A stretch of 20,303 nt of DNA from AVCC01 sp039920865 (GTDB lineage: Bacteria; Pseudomonadota; Gammaproteobacteria; Burkholderiales; Burkholderiaceae_D): contig JBDSCZ010000046.1 in assembly GCA_039920865.1 (NCBI GenBank), positions 1 through 20,303 on the forward strand, read 5' to 3'. This document shows, piece by piece, positions 1 through 7,933 of this stretch (its first letter is position 1; each line of letters opens with the position of its first letter). Below the pieces are notes generated by a model. The model had not been told where the DNA came from. It did no database searches and saw only the letters and a list, made by a program, of their open reading frames with translations. The translations under genes and the position numbers were made by a program.

Positions 1-1
1 G

Positions 2-43
2 GGCAGCGCCGGCGTGCTGGCGCTGACTGCAGACCAGTTCTGA
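2..43 (+). CDS. C-terminal tail of a truncated upstream gene
   Basis: The second reading frame runs from the window edge to a TGA and gives the tail GSAGVLALTADQF. A rho-independent terminator follows about 25 bases later on the same strand, so a rightward gene very probably ends here. Frame 1 also stays open, to a TGA at 46-48, but gives an arginine-rich peptide that looks less protein-like. Thirteen residues are too few to name the product. Confidence 0.35.
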   Translation, partial: GSAGVLALTADQF

Positions 44-66
44 TGTGAATCGGTGTTGAGGCAGGT

Positions 67-94
67 AAGGGCAGCTTTCGGGCTGCCCTTTTTT
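67..94 (+). terminator. Rho-independent terminator
   Basis: The stem GGGCAGC (69-75) pairs with GCTGCCC (82-88) around a 6-base loop. Six T residues (89-94) follow on the plus strand, and two flanking A residues can extend the pairing. It sits just after the truncated gene at the left edge, and it points away from dinB, which ends convergently at 168. Confidence 0.85.
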
Positions 95-167
95 ATCGTC
101 GATGCATTTCCTTGATCGGCGTCTACAGCAGGTGATTTTGTGTCTGATGCAGTCTTGATGCATTGCC

Positions 168-1331
168 TTATGAATTTACGGCGAACTGCAGTTCGCCCTG
201 GGGCGACGTATCGGTAGCCTGCAGCGCACTTCTGGAAGACAGCGCACTGGCCCGCACGCCTAGCAATCGCAGCTTTTGCTGCAACGGTATGCGCCGCAGG
301 CATTCTCCCGCGGCGCGGCGAATCGTCGCCGGATCGGCGGTCGGTGCGGGCAGCGTAACGTCGCGGGTTATCGTGCGAAAGTCATCGAATCGTAGCTTGA
401 TGCCGATGGTGCGTCCGAGGTAGCCCTTGTGCTGCAGGTCGTCTGCTACCCGAGTGCACAGGGCAGTGAATATTTGCGACAGGGCGGTACGGTCGCGGCT
501 GGGGTGCAAGTCGTGCTCGAAGGTTGTTTCGCGACTGATCGATTTTGGTTCGGAGTGCGTGACGATCCGACTTTCGTCGATACCGTGCGCGGCTTCGTGC
601 AACCAGCATCCATAGCTGCGGCCGAAATGCATTTGCAGGAAGCCCGGTTCGGCGTGCGCCAGACCGGCGATGGTGGTGATGCCGAGGATTTTGAGTTTTT
701 CAGTCGCTTTGGGGCCGATGCCATTGATTTTTCGCACCGGCAGCGGCCAGATCCGGTCCGGAATATCGGTCAGGTTCAGGATCGTGAGGCCATCCGGTTT
801 TTCGAGATCCGAACAGATTTTCGATAGCAGCTTGTTGGGTGTGACACCAATCGAGCAGGATAGTCCGGTGGCATCCTGCACCGCTTGTTTGATGCTTTGC
901 GCCAGTGCCAGCGTATCGCCCGCTAACGCGCTTAGGTCAATATAGATTTCGTCGATGCCGCGATCTTCGATTTGCGGTGCAATGCCGGCTACGGCAGCTT
1001 TGAACAGGCGCGAATAATGGCGATAGGCGTCGAAATTGACTGGCAGCAGGATGGCATCCGGCGCCAACTGTGCGGCTTTCATCACGCCCATGCCGGAGAA
1101 AACGCCGAGAGCACGTGCCTCATAGGTGGAGGTCGTGATCACGCCGCGGCCGGCATAGTCGCGCAACCGGGCGAAACGAAGGCTGCCATCTTGCCGGATC
1201 GTGGGCTGCAAGTCGCTGCGCCCGCCGATGACGACCGGCTGACCGCGCAACTCCGGATAACGCAGGAGTTCGACCGATGCATAAAAAGCATCCATATCCA
1301 GATGGGCAATACGGCGAGGCTGGGAGTGCAT
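168..1331 (-). CDS. dinB: DNA polymerase IV (Y-family translesion polymerase)
   Basis: This is a Y-family error-prone polymerase that copies past damaged template bases. From the ATG at 1331 the protein has 387 residues. The palm motif HLDMDAFYASVE lies near the N-terminus (residues 10-21), and the second acidic motif GIDEIYIDLS supplies the Asp-Glu pair. STYEARALGV and the thumb helix-hairpin-helix NGIGPKATEKL are also present. Compared with E. coli DinB there is an extra loop of roughly 18 residues between VVIGG and the RGVITTSTYEAR segment. The C-terminal QGELQF loosely resembles a beta-clamp binding motif. A longer reading from TTG at 1373 is possible. However, the TATAAT-like -10 at 1393-1388 would put the transcript start near 1381, leaving almost no leader for that TTG, so I prefer the ATG. 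Neither start has a clear Shine-Dalgarno. A LexA box covers the promoter. Confidence 0.93.
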   Translation of the reverse strand: MHSQPRRIAHLDMDAFYASVELLRYPELRGQPVVIGGRSDLQPTIRQDGSLRFARLRDYAGRGVITTSTYEARALGVFSGMGVMKAAQLAPDAILLPVNFDAYRHYSRLFKAAVAGIAPQIEDRGIDEIYIDLSALAGDTLALAQSIKQAVQDATGLSCSIGVTPNKLLSKICSDLEKPDGLTILNLTDIPDRIWPLPVRKINGIGPKATEKLKILGITTIAGLAHAEPGFLQMHFGRSYGCWLHEAAHGIDESRIVTHSEPKSISRETTFEHDLHPSRDRTALSQIFTALCTRVADDLQHKGYLGRTIGIKLRFDDFRTITRDVTLPAPTADPATIRRAAGECLRRIPLQQKLRLLGVRASALSSRSALQATDTSPQGELQFAVNS

Positions 1332-1387
1332 TATCGTGTGTCGATCGAAAGGGATTGCATCTTGATGGGGCAAGTAAGTATTGGAAT

Positions 1388-1411
1388 ATTATACTGTATG
1401 TACATACAGTA
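1388..1411 (-). promoter_or_regulatory. LexA (SOS) box over the dinB promoter
   Basis: TACTGTATGTACATACAGTA at 1392-1411 is a perfect 20-base palindrome with the core CTGT-N8-ACAG, the classical proteobacterial LexA operator. On the minus strand a TATAAT (1393-1388) overlaps its edge, so bound LexA would block dinB transcription. A clear -35 is not visible. Because the box is symmetrical and lies between divergent reading frames, it could also control the small ORF at 1464. Confidence 0.88.
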
Positions 1412-1463
1412 GTTGTGATAGAGTTTGTTTCGTTACCGCTGATTTCATATAGGAACGACTATC

Positions 1464-1691
1464 ATGATAAACCTCCATACCATCGCAACGCATTCAGACT
1501 CGGAATACACTCCTGCTGCCCTCCTGATTCGATTGGGCCGACGTGAAATATCCGTTTGTCGCGACTTCCGCAAGCGCTATTACGCAGTAAATCCTGTTTT
1601 GGATTGCAGTACCGGCAGCGAACGCGGGTACATTGAACTGGTATTGCTGCGCAGATGGTTAATCATTCTGTCCAAAGCACGGCAGAGTTAA
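1464..1691 (+). CDS. Hypothetical 75-residue protein, possibly SOS-linked
   Basis: I do not recognise this protein. The ATG is preceded by AGGA (1451-1454) at about 9 bases. The frame is 75 codons, and it starts 52 bases beyond the LexA box that faces dinB on the other side. The product is basic, with an arginine-rich middle (RLGRREISVCRDFRKRYY) and a short hydrophobic stretch near the C-terminus (YIELVLLRRWLIIL). No signal peptide or known domain is apparent. Codon use is not clearly different from noncoding DNA, so it may be a chance ORF in the dinB-ada spacer. The reasons for listing it are the ribosome-binding site and the shared operator. Confidence 0.35.
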   Translation: MINLHTIATHSDSEYTPAALLIRLGRREISVCRDFRKRYYAVNPVLDCSTGSERGYIELVLLRRWLIILSKARQS

Positions 1692-1825
1692 CATTGCTCG
1701 AGTGCGTCTTGCGCCGGCACCGCCGAGCGATCGGGCCCGTGACGGTAGATTGATAAACACCGATTCCAAGGTTCAAATCCGCGCATTTTGAAAGCAAGAG
1801 CCGGAGTGCAATCTACTATTGTGGT

Positions 1826-1834
1826 TGATAAAAT
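1826..1834 (+). promoter_or_regulatory. Candidate extended -10 promoter for ada
   Basis: TGATAAAAT (TG-N-TAAAAT) forms an extended -10 element about 37 bases before the ada ATG. The region 17 bases upstream has only a poor -35 match (GTGCAA), which suits a weak, activator-dependent promoter. No convincing Ada-binding box was found. Confidence 0.35.
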
Positions 1835-1870
1835 TCTCATCGACAAGGTAGCCGTTGAAAGGAGTGCATC

Positions 1871-2986
1871 ATGAACACATCAACGAAAAATGCACAATGC
1901 GCGGCCGCAACGGTGAGTGATCCACGTTGGGCTGCCGTTGTCTCCCGTCTGCACGAGGCTGACGGCACGTTTTATTATTCGGTCAATAGCACCGGCGTGT
2001 ACTGTCGTCCTTCGTGCGCGGCCCGCTTGGCGCGGCCGGAGAACGTGCGTTTCCATCTGAGTTGTGCCGACGCCGAACAGGCCGGATTTCGGCCCTGCAA
2101 GCGTTGCAAACCGGACCAGCCTTCGATGCTCGAACAATATGCGGTCAAAGTCACTGCCGCCTGTCGGATTATTGAGACGTCGGAGCCCGTGCCGGGCCTG
2201 CAGGAACTGGCGCAGCGCATCGGCGTAAGCGCCTATCATTTTCATCGCCTGTTCAAGCAGATCACCGGGTTGACGCCGAGGCAATACGCGATTGCGCAGC
2301 GCGAGCAGCGGGTGCGCAATACGCTTGACCGCCGCGACGCGTGCATCGGCACCATCACGGCAGCGATTTTCGATGCCGGCTATAACGCCAACTCCCGTTT
2401 CTATGAGAAATCGAACGCGCTGCTGGGGATGACGCCGACCAGCTATCGGGCCGGCGGTGTCAATACCGAAATCCGTTTTGCCGTTGGCGAATGTGCGTTA
2501 GGTGCAATTCTGGTGGCCCAAAGCGAGCGCGGCGTTTGCGCGATTCTGCTGGGCGACGACCCCGATCTGCTGGTACGCGACCTGCAGGACCGCTTTCCGC
2601 GCGCCGTGCTGGTCGGCGGCGACAGCACATTCGAGCAACTGGTGGCCACGGTGGTGGGCTTTGTCGAAGCGCCGGGTCTGGGCTTTGACTTGCCGCTGGA
2701 TATACGCGGCACCGCATTCCAGCAACGAGTCTGGCAAGCACTGTGCCAGATCCCGGCCGGCCAAACCGCAAGCTACACCGAGATCGCACATCGGATCGGC
2801 GCCCCGAAATCGGTGCGGGCGGTGGCCGGCGCGTGCGCCGCCAACGCGCTGGCGGTGGCGATTCCATGCCATCGGGTGGTGCGCAATGACGGCAGCCTAT
2901 CCGGATATCGCTGGGGCGTCGAACGCAAGCGCGCGCTGCTGGAGCATGAAGCGCGCGTATTGCTGGAAAAGGATCAGGGCGGATAA
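1871..2986 (+). CDS. ada: Ada: methylated-DNA sensor, transcription activator and O6-alkylguanine-DNA methyltransferase
   Basis: This is a 371-residue three-part Ada protein, close to the usual length (354 in E. coli). The N-terminal zinc domain has the four cysteines C45, C49, C76 and C79 (GVYCRPSC, FRPCKRC). One of them accepts a methyl group from phosphotriesters and switches the protein into an activator. An AraC-type helix-turn-helix segment follows at about residues 95-195 (LAQRIGVSAYHFHRLFKQITG). The C-terminal methyltransferase domain has the active-site motif IPCHRVV with C333, which takes O6-methyl groups from guanine in a suicide reaction. AAAGGAG at 1858-1864 is a strong ribosome-binding site for the chosen ATG. 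alkB lies downstream, as in the E. coli ada-alkB pair, but is separated here by about 485 bases and is probably transcribed separately. Confidence 0.96.
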   Translation: MNTSTKNAQCAAATVSDPRWAAVVSRLHEADGTFYYSVNSTGVYCRPSCAARLARPENVRFHLSCADAEQAGFRPCKRCKPDQPSMLEQYAVKVTAACRIIETSEPVPGLQELAQRIGVSAYHFHRLFKQITGLTPRQYAIAQREQRVRNTLDRRDACIGTITAAIFDAGYNANSRFYEKSNALLGMTPTSYRAGGVNTEIRFAVGECALGAILVAQSERGVCAILLGDDPDLLVRDLQDRFPRAVLVGGDSTFEQLVATVVGFVEAPGLGFDLPLDIRGTAFQQRVWQALCQIPAGQTASYTEIAHRIGAPKSVRAVAGACAANALAVAIPCHRVVRNDGSLSGYRWGVERKRALLEHEARVLLEKDQGG

Positions 2987-3471
2987 CAAGCTTCAGGTCA
3001 ATCTTCGGCTGAAAATCCGACGCATTGTCCACGACAGACACGAAAAGTACGAATGGTCTCAGGCCACGATGCATTTCGTAAAAATAGGTATGTCGTAGTT
3101 AACTGTTGAAATCGTCGCCTACCACGGATTCCGTTCGTCCTGAGTAGCCCGCAGGGCGTATCGAAGGATCAGCTAGCCCTTCGATACACTGCTGCGCAGT
3201 TACTCAGGGCGAACGGATTCGGGGATTATTTTGGTTCAACAGCAAACTGAGACATAGCCTAAAAATAAGGAGTATCACAATTTTCATGGTATTTTCCGCA
3301 TATATTTATTGCGAGTGTGAAATATACCCTGTCAATTATGCATGATCACACAATCTTGACACAGCGTTGGAATCTACTCCTACGCATTCGATTAGGGATT
3401 TTTTTCGCGCCGTTCGTGGACATTGTTTTACCTTGATGGATACACAACATCGGATGCTTGCATCAATGACT
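2987..3471. other. ada-alkB spacer without a supported gene
   Basis: No reading frame here looks coding. The spacer holds the inverted repeat at 3127-3219 and an AT-rich stretch near 3240-3360. It also has a TTGACA hexamer at 3356-3361 that could be a -35 element for alkB, with only weak -10 candidates (TACGCA near 3381). GTGTGA and TCACAC half-sites (near 3315-3355) are 22 bases apart, too far for a normal CRP site. Confidence 0.5.
3127..3219. repeat. Long imperfect inverted repeat, dispersed-repeat type
   Basis: The left arm (about 3127-3167) and right arm (about 3175-3219) are near reverse complements. Each contains the elements CCGTTCG-CCTGAGTA and TATCGAAGG, with a few mismatches and a 2-base length difference in the middle. 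The loop is under 10 bases, so a very stable hairpin could form in DNA or RNA. The core words (CTGAG...TCGAAGG, GAACGG) resemble a repeat family scattered through many proteobacterial intergenic regions. No transposase is present, so it would have to be mobilised in trans or be a REP-like remnant. Confidence 0.8.
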
Positions 3472-4119
3472 ATGAATCTGTTCGAAGACACTGCTCCGGG
3501 CCTAAGCTGGCGCGAGGCGTTGTGTCCGGGCGCGGTGGTGCTACGCGGCTTTGCGCTGGAACATCAGGCAAATATCCTGCTGGCCTTGAACGGCATTACA
3601 GCCCAGGCGCCGTTTCGTCATATGGTCACGCCAGGCGGCTTTCGGATGTCGGTGGCAATGACCAACTGCGGCGCCTGCGGCTGGGTGAGCGATCGCGCCG
3701 GCTACCGCTATGATGCACTCGACCCGGACAGCGACCAGCCCTGGCCGCGCATGCCGGAAGTATTCTTGGCGCTGGCGCAGCAGGCTGCAGCGAGCGCCGG
3801 ATTCCAGAACTTCGCGCCGGATGCCTGTTTGATCAACCGCTACCAGCCGGGTGCGCGGCTGTCGCTGCATCAGGACAAGAACGAGCGCGATTTTGGTCAG
3901 CCTATCGTCTCGGTGTCGCTCGGCATTCCGGCGACCTTCCTGTTCGGCGGTACCCGCCGCGACGACAAGCCGATGCGCGTGCTATTGACGCACGGCGATG
4001 TGGTGGTGTGGGGCGGTTCGGCGCGGCTGCGCTATCACGGCGTTTCGCCACTGAAAGCGGGTTGCCACACGTTACTGGGTGAACAGCGCATCAATCTGAC
4101 ATTTCGCAAGGCAGCCTGA
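3472..4119 (+). CDS. alkB: AlkB: alpha-ketoglutarate and Fe(II)-dependent DNA dealkylase
   Basis: AlkB oxidatively removes methyl groups from N1-methyladenine and N3-methylcytosine, restoring the base directly. From the ATG at 3472 the protein is 215 residues, essentially the E. coli length (216), and begins MNLFEDTAPGLSW, matching that family's start. The iron ligands are H133 and D135 (SLHQDKNERD) and H189 (RYHGVSPLKAG). R206 and R212 (RINLTFRKA) bind the co-substrate, and the MVTPGG and MSVAMTNCG segments are conserved. The frame stays open upstream to a TTG at 3367 and has other ATGs at 3436, 3454 and 3466. None has a good Shine-Dalgarno, so the start is uncertain. It ends 32 bases from the convergent lpdV. 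Confidence 0.93.
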   Translation: MNLFEDTAPGLSWREALCPGAVVLRGFALEHQANILLALNGITAQAPFRHMVTPGGFRMSVAMTNCGACGWVSDRAGYRYDALDPDSDQPWPRMPEVFLALAQQAAASAGFQNFAPDACLINRYQPGARLSLHQDKNERDFGQPIVSVSLGIPATFLFGGTRRDDKPMRVLLTHGDVVVWGGSARLRYHGVSPLKAGCHTLLGEQRINLTFRKAA

Positions 4120-4151
4120 TTTCGAGACTGAAACTGCTTGGGAACGGTTTC

Positions 4152-5561
4152 CTAAATATGCAGTGCATGTCCCAGTGCGCGCAGTGCTGCTTCCTGCACC
4201 GCTTCGCCGAGCGTTGGATGGGCGTGGATGGTGCTGGCGATGTCCTCCAGCACTGCACCCATCTCGATCGAATAACAGAACGCAGCACTCAGTTCGGACA
4301 CGCTGCGCCCGACTGCCTGCCATCCGACGATCAGATGATTGTCGCGTCGTGCCACCACGCGAACGAAACCGTCCGTCGACTCGATGGTCATCGCACGGCC
4401 GTTGGCGGCGAACGGAAATGTCGCGCTAATGCATTCAAGTCCCGCTGCCAGCGCGTCTTGCGGAGTGTGACCGACGACCACTACTTCGGGATCGGTGAAG
4501 CAGACGGAGGGCATTGCGGATGGTATGAAATGGCGGCGTTTGCCGGCAATGATCTCGGCTACCATTTCGCCCTGTGCCATCGCGCGGTGTGCCAGCATCG
4601 GCTCGCCGGTCAAGTCGCCGATCGCCCAGACGTCGCGCATCGAGGTCCGGCATTGGTCGTCGATTTTCACCGCGCGGCCTGCCATGTCTAGCATCAAGTT
4701 TTCCAGGCCCCAGCCCTGGGTGTAGGGCCGGCGCCCGACCGCGACCAGTATCTGGTCGGCCGCCAGTTCGGACTCTTCGCCCTGGCTGTTGCGTACACGC
4801 ACCGCGTCGCCGCTGGCGTTCAAACCCTGTACCGTGCAGCCCAGATGCAACCGCACTCCCAGCCGCTGCAGCGATGCGGCTACCGGTTTGCTTAGATCTT
4901 CGTCGTAGGCAGGCAATACGCGCTCGAGCGCTTCAACCACGCTGACCTCGGCACCCAGCTTGCGATAGGCGATGCCCAGTTCCAGCCCGATGTATCCGGC
5001 GCCGACGACTACCAGACGCCGCGGCAGTGATGCTGGCGACAGCGCTTCGGTCGAGCCGATGACGGAGCCGCCGAACGGCATGTTGGGCAGCTCCACCGAC
5101 TGCGAGCCGTTGGCCAGCAACAAGTGCTGGCAACTGATGCGCAGCGGTTCAGCTTCTGCATTTCCGGGGTTCTGCTGCACCTCGACCGTCTTGCCGTCGA
5201 TGACGCGGGCCCAGCCCCTGACCACTTGCACGCCGTTTTTCTTGAGCAGCGCTGCCACGCCAGAGGTCAGCCTGGTGACGATGCCATCCTTCCAGCGCAC
5301 GGTTTGTGTCAGATCGATGCGGGGCGACTGCACATGGATGCCCAGCGCCGAGTCGGCCGAGTAATGGCACGCCTTTTCAAATTCGTCGGCGGCGTGAATC
5401 AGTGCCTTGGACGGAATGCAGCCGATGTTCAGGCAAGTTCCGCCAAGCTGCTCGCCTTCGATTAACGTGGTGGCAATGCCCAATTGTGCGGCGCGGATCG
5501 CGGCGATATAGCCGCCAGGGCCGCCGCCGATTACCAGCAATGTGGTCGATTGTGTGTTCAC
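4152..5561 (-). CDS. lpdV: Dihydrolipoyl dehydrogenase, E3 of the branched-chain 2-oxoacid dehydrogenase complex
   Basis: This FAD flavoprotein reoxidises the dihydrolipoyl arm of E2 and passes electrons to NAD+. From the GTG at 5561 it has 469 residues. FAD binding is shown by VIGGGPGGY (GGGPGG at 12-17). The redox disulfide is C43/C48 in GGTCLNIGCIPSK, and NAD binding is at GAGYIGLELG (187-196). The C-terminal catalytic dyad is H448/E453 in HAHPTLGE. The tail EAVQEAALRALGHALHI resembles, from memory, the LpdV form found in bkd operons. An ATG at 5606 is open in frame, but it would overlap the end of bkdB and adds a non-conserved N-terminus. With GTG the gap to bkdB is 17 bases. It is the last gene of the operon. 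Confidence 0.93.
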   Translation of the reverse strand: MNTQSTTLLVIGGGPGGYIAAIRAAQLGIATTLIEGEQLGGTCLNIGCIPSKALIHAADEFEKACHYSADSALGIHVQSPRIDLTQTVRWKDGIVTRLTSGVAALLKKNGVQVVRGWARVIDGKTVEVQQNPGNAEAEPLRISCQHLLLANGSQSVELPNMPFGGSVIGSTEALSPASLPRRLVVVGAGYIGLELGIAYRKLGAEVSVVEALERVLPAYDEDLSKPVAASLQRLGVRLHLGCTVQGLNASGDAVRVRNSQGEESELAADQILVAVGRRPYTQGWGLENLMLDMAGRAVKIDDQCRTSMRDVWAIGDLTGEPMLAHRAMAQGEMVAEIIAGKRRHFIPSAMPSVCFTDPEVVVVGHTPQDALAAGLECISATFPFAANGRAMTIESTDGFVRVVARRDNHLIVGWQAVGRSVSELSAAFCYSIEMGAVLEDIASTIHAHPTLGEAVQEAALRALGHALHI

Positions 5562-5578
5562 GATTGTGCGTCCAATAT

Positions 5579-6892
5579 CTACTCCACAAATAGCGTTGCC
5601 GGGCATTCCAGATAGCCGCGCAGCGCCTGTATGAATTCGGCGGCGTGCATGCCGTCGACGACCCGATGATCGAATGACGATGATAAATTCATCATTTTTC
5701 GCACCACTACGAGACCGCCACGGATCATCGGCCGTTCGACCATCTTGTTGACGCCGACGATCGCCACTTCAGGATGGTTGATCACCGGCGTGGAAACGAT
5801 GCCGCCCAAGGTTCCCAGGCTGGTAATGGTGATGGTCGAGCCCGAGAGTTCTTCGCGCAGCGCCTTGCCGCTGCGCGCGGCCTCGGCCAGACGCGTCACT
5901 TCCGCTGCGCTCGACCACAGGTCGCGCGCTTCCGCATGGCGTAGCACCGGCACCACCAGGCCGGCGTCGGTCTGGGTGGCAATGCCGATGTGGACTCCAC
6001 CGTAGCGCGTAACGATACCGGCATCGTCGTCGAAACGCGCATTGATTTGCGGGAAAACACGCACCCCCAGTACTACCGCGCGCATCAGCAGCGGCAGCAA
6101 GGTAAGGCGGCCCCGCTCGGCGCCCCATTGATTATTCAGGCGCGTGCGCAGCGCTTCGAGTTCGGTCATGTCGACTTCCTCGACATAGGTAAAGTGCGGA
6201 ATGCGCCGCTTGGCCTCCTGCATTTTTTGCGCAATCTTGCGGCGCAATCCGATGACCGGTAACGCTTCTTCTTCATGCTGTTCCTGGTAGCGCATCCCTG
6301 CGTTGACCTTGCCGGACGGACTGGCGCCGCGGGCGGCATAGGCATCCAGGTCTTGCTGCATGATGCGACCGGCAGCGCCGCTGCCCTGCACGTACTGCAG
6401 TTCAATGCCCATGTCCCAGGCGCGCCGGCGCAGCGCCGGTGACGCGATCGGTTTTTCGCCGGCTTGTCGCGCCGCAGATACAACATGTTCAGCATGTGCT
6501 GTTGTCGTACGGCTTGGTGCAGGAATAATTTTGGACGCGGTTGGGGTGGCCGGTGTGGTTGAGGGTGCCGCCGCAGGCAGCGCGGTCGTTGTGGTAGTTG
6601 TGACCGGGCGGGCGGGGATCGTTGCATCGCTGGCGTCGGCGTTGCCTTTGCCGTCAATTTCAATGCGTATCAGTTCGGAACCTACCGCCATTACCTGCCC
6701 GGCCTTGCCGCCCAAGGCCAGTACCTTGCCTGCCACCGGTGACGGAATCTCGATGGTGGCTTTGTCAGTCATTACATCGGCCAGGATCTGATCCTCGGCC
6801 ACTGCGTCGCCTGGCTGCACCCGCCACACAACCAGTTCAACTTCGGCAATCCCTTCACCGATATCCGGCATCTTGATTACATGAATGCCCAT
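5579..6892 (-). CDS. bkdB: Dihydrolipoyl transacylase, E2 core of the branched-chain 2-oxoacid dehydrogenase complex
   Basis: E2 forms the structural core and transfers the branched acyl group from E1 via lipoate to coenzyme A. The 437 residues show the expected order of domains. A single lipoyl domain (about 1-80) has the lipoylated K44 in MTDKA. A flexible Ala/Thr/Pro linker (about 82-148) includes a run of six threonines. The peripheral subunit-binding domain is at about 149-186 (SPALRRRAWDMGIELQYVQGSG). The C-terminal acyltransferase domain carries the HxxxDG motif FDHRVVDG with H409 and D413. The ATG is one base after the bkdA2 stop, and a GGAGG inside the end of bkdA2 serves as its ribosome-binding site, which suggests translational coupling. 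Confidence 0.95.
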   Translation of the reverse strand: MGIHVIKMPDIGEGIAEVELVVWRVQPGDAVAEDQILADVMTDKATIEIPSPVAGKVLALGGKAGQVMAVGSELIRIEIDGKGNADASDATIPARPVTTTTTTALPAAAPSTTPATPTASKIIPAPSRTTTAHAEHVVSAARQAGEKPIASPALRRRAWDMGIELQYVQGSGAAGRIMQQDLDAYAARGASPSGKVNAGMRYQEQHEEEALPVIGLRRKIAQKMQEAKRRIPHFTYVEEVDMTELEALRTRLNNQWGAERGRLTLLPLLMRAVVLGVRVFPQINARFDDDAGIVTRYGGVHIGIATQTDAGLVVPVLRHAEARDLWSSAAEVTRLAEAARSGKALREELSGSTITITSLGTLGGIVSTPVINHPEVAIVGVNKMVERPMIRGGLVVVRKMMNLSSSFDHRVVDGMHAAEFIQALRGYLECPATLFVE

Positions 6893-6893
6893 G

Positions 6894-7931
6894 TCATGCC
6901 TCCATCGTGCGTTTGAATGCCGCCGCTACCCGTTCAGGTCCGGGGAAGTACGCCCACTCCTGCGCGTGCGGGTAGGGAGTGTCCCAGCCGGTCACACGTT
7001 CGATCGGCGCTTCAAGCTGATAAAAGCAATGCTCCTGCACTAGCGCCATCAATTCGGCACCGAATCCGCCGGTGCGCGTGGCCTCGTGCACTATCACGCA
7101 GCGGCCGGTCTTTTTGACCGAAGCCACGATGGTCGGCAGATCCAGCGGCCACAGACTGCGTAAATCGATGATCTCGGCATCGATCCCACTCTCCTGCGCT
7201 GCCGCCTCCGACACGAAAACCATGGTGCCGTAGGTGATCACGGTCAGGTCGGCGCCAGCGCGAAACACCGATGCCGACTCCAGTGGCACCGTGTAATAAC
7301 CGTCGGGCACCTCACCCAGCGGATGCTTGGACCACGGTACTACCGGTTGATCGTGGTGGCCATCGAACGGCCCGTTGTACAGGCGCTTGGGTTCAAGAAA
7401 GATGACCGGATCGTCGTTTTCGATCGAGGCGATCAGCAAGCCCTTGGCGTCATACGGATTGGACGGCATCACGGTGCGTAGCCCGCAGACCTGGATAAAC
7501 ATGGCTTCCGGACTTTGGCTATGGGTTTGGCCGCCGTAAATGCCGCCGCCGCAAGGCATCCGGATCGTCAGCGGCGCGATGAACTCGCCGGCCGAGCGAA
7601 AACGCAATCGCGCCGCTTCGGAAATGATTTGGTCGGAAGCCGGGTAGACGTAATCGGCGAACTGGATTTCGGCCACCGGGCGCAAGCCGTAGGCACCCAT
7701 GCCGACCGCCACGCCGACGATGCCGCCTTCGGAGATCGGCGTATCGAACACGCGCGATGTGCCGTATTTTTTCTGCAGGCCGTCGGTGCAGCGAAACACG
7801 CCGCCGAAATACCCGACATCCTGGCCGAACACGACCACGTTGTTATCGCGTTCCAGCATCACGTCCATTGCCGAGCGCAGCGCCTGGATCATGGTCATCG
7901 GCGTTTTTGTCATGTTTGTCCCTGCGGTCAT
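6894..7931 (-). CDS. bkdA2: 2-oxoisovalerate dehydrogenase E1 beta subunit
   Basis: This subunit pairs with BkdA1 in the thiamine-diphosphate-dependent E1 that decarboxylates the 2-oxo acids of Val, Leu and Ile. From the ATG at 7931 it has 345 residues. Conserved segments include VVVFGQDVGYFGGVFR, the cofactor region TPISEGGIVGVAVGMGAYG, QFADYVYPASDQI, PCGGGIYGGQTHSQSPE and the C-terminal VTGWDTPYPHAQEWAYFPG. GGGAG seven bases upstream supports this ATG, which lies 2 bases after the bkdA1 stop. A second in-frame ATG at 7913 also has a ribosome-binding site (AGGGA), so either start is possible. Confidence 0.95.
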   Translation of the reverse strand: MTAGTNMTKTPMTMIQALRSAMDVMLERDNNVVVFGQDVGYFGGVFRCTDGLQKKYGTSRVFDTPISEGGIVGVAVGMGAYGLRPVAEIQFADYVYPASDQIISEAARLRFRSAGEFIAPLTIRMPCGGGIYGGQTHSQSPEAMFIQVCGLRTVMPSNPYDAKGLLIASIENDDPVIFLEPKRLYNGPFDGHHDQPVVPWSKHPLGEVPDGYYTVPLESASVFRAGADLTVITYGTMVFVSEAAAQESGIDAEIIDLRSLWPLDLPTIVASVKKTGRCVIVHEATRTGGFGAELMALVQEHCFYQLEAPIERVTGWDTPYPHAQEWAYFPGPERVAAAFKRTMEA

Positions 7932-7933
7932 GG

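Noticed and set aside
1770..1800. Ada-box-like sequence (ATTTTGAAAGCAA) upstream of ada
   Set aside because: The AAT element of the AAT-N6-GCAA pattern is not matched, so it is only a near miss.
3315..3356. GTGTGA/TCACAC pair as a CRP site before alkB
   Set aside because: The half-sites are 22 bases apart, whereas CRP needs a 6-base spacer.
4130..4152. Short GAAAC/GTTTC stem between alkB and lpdV as a shared terminator
   Set aside because: The stem is only 5 base pairs, with a long loop and no T run.
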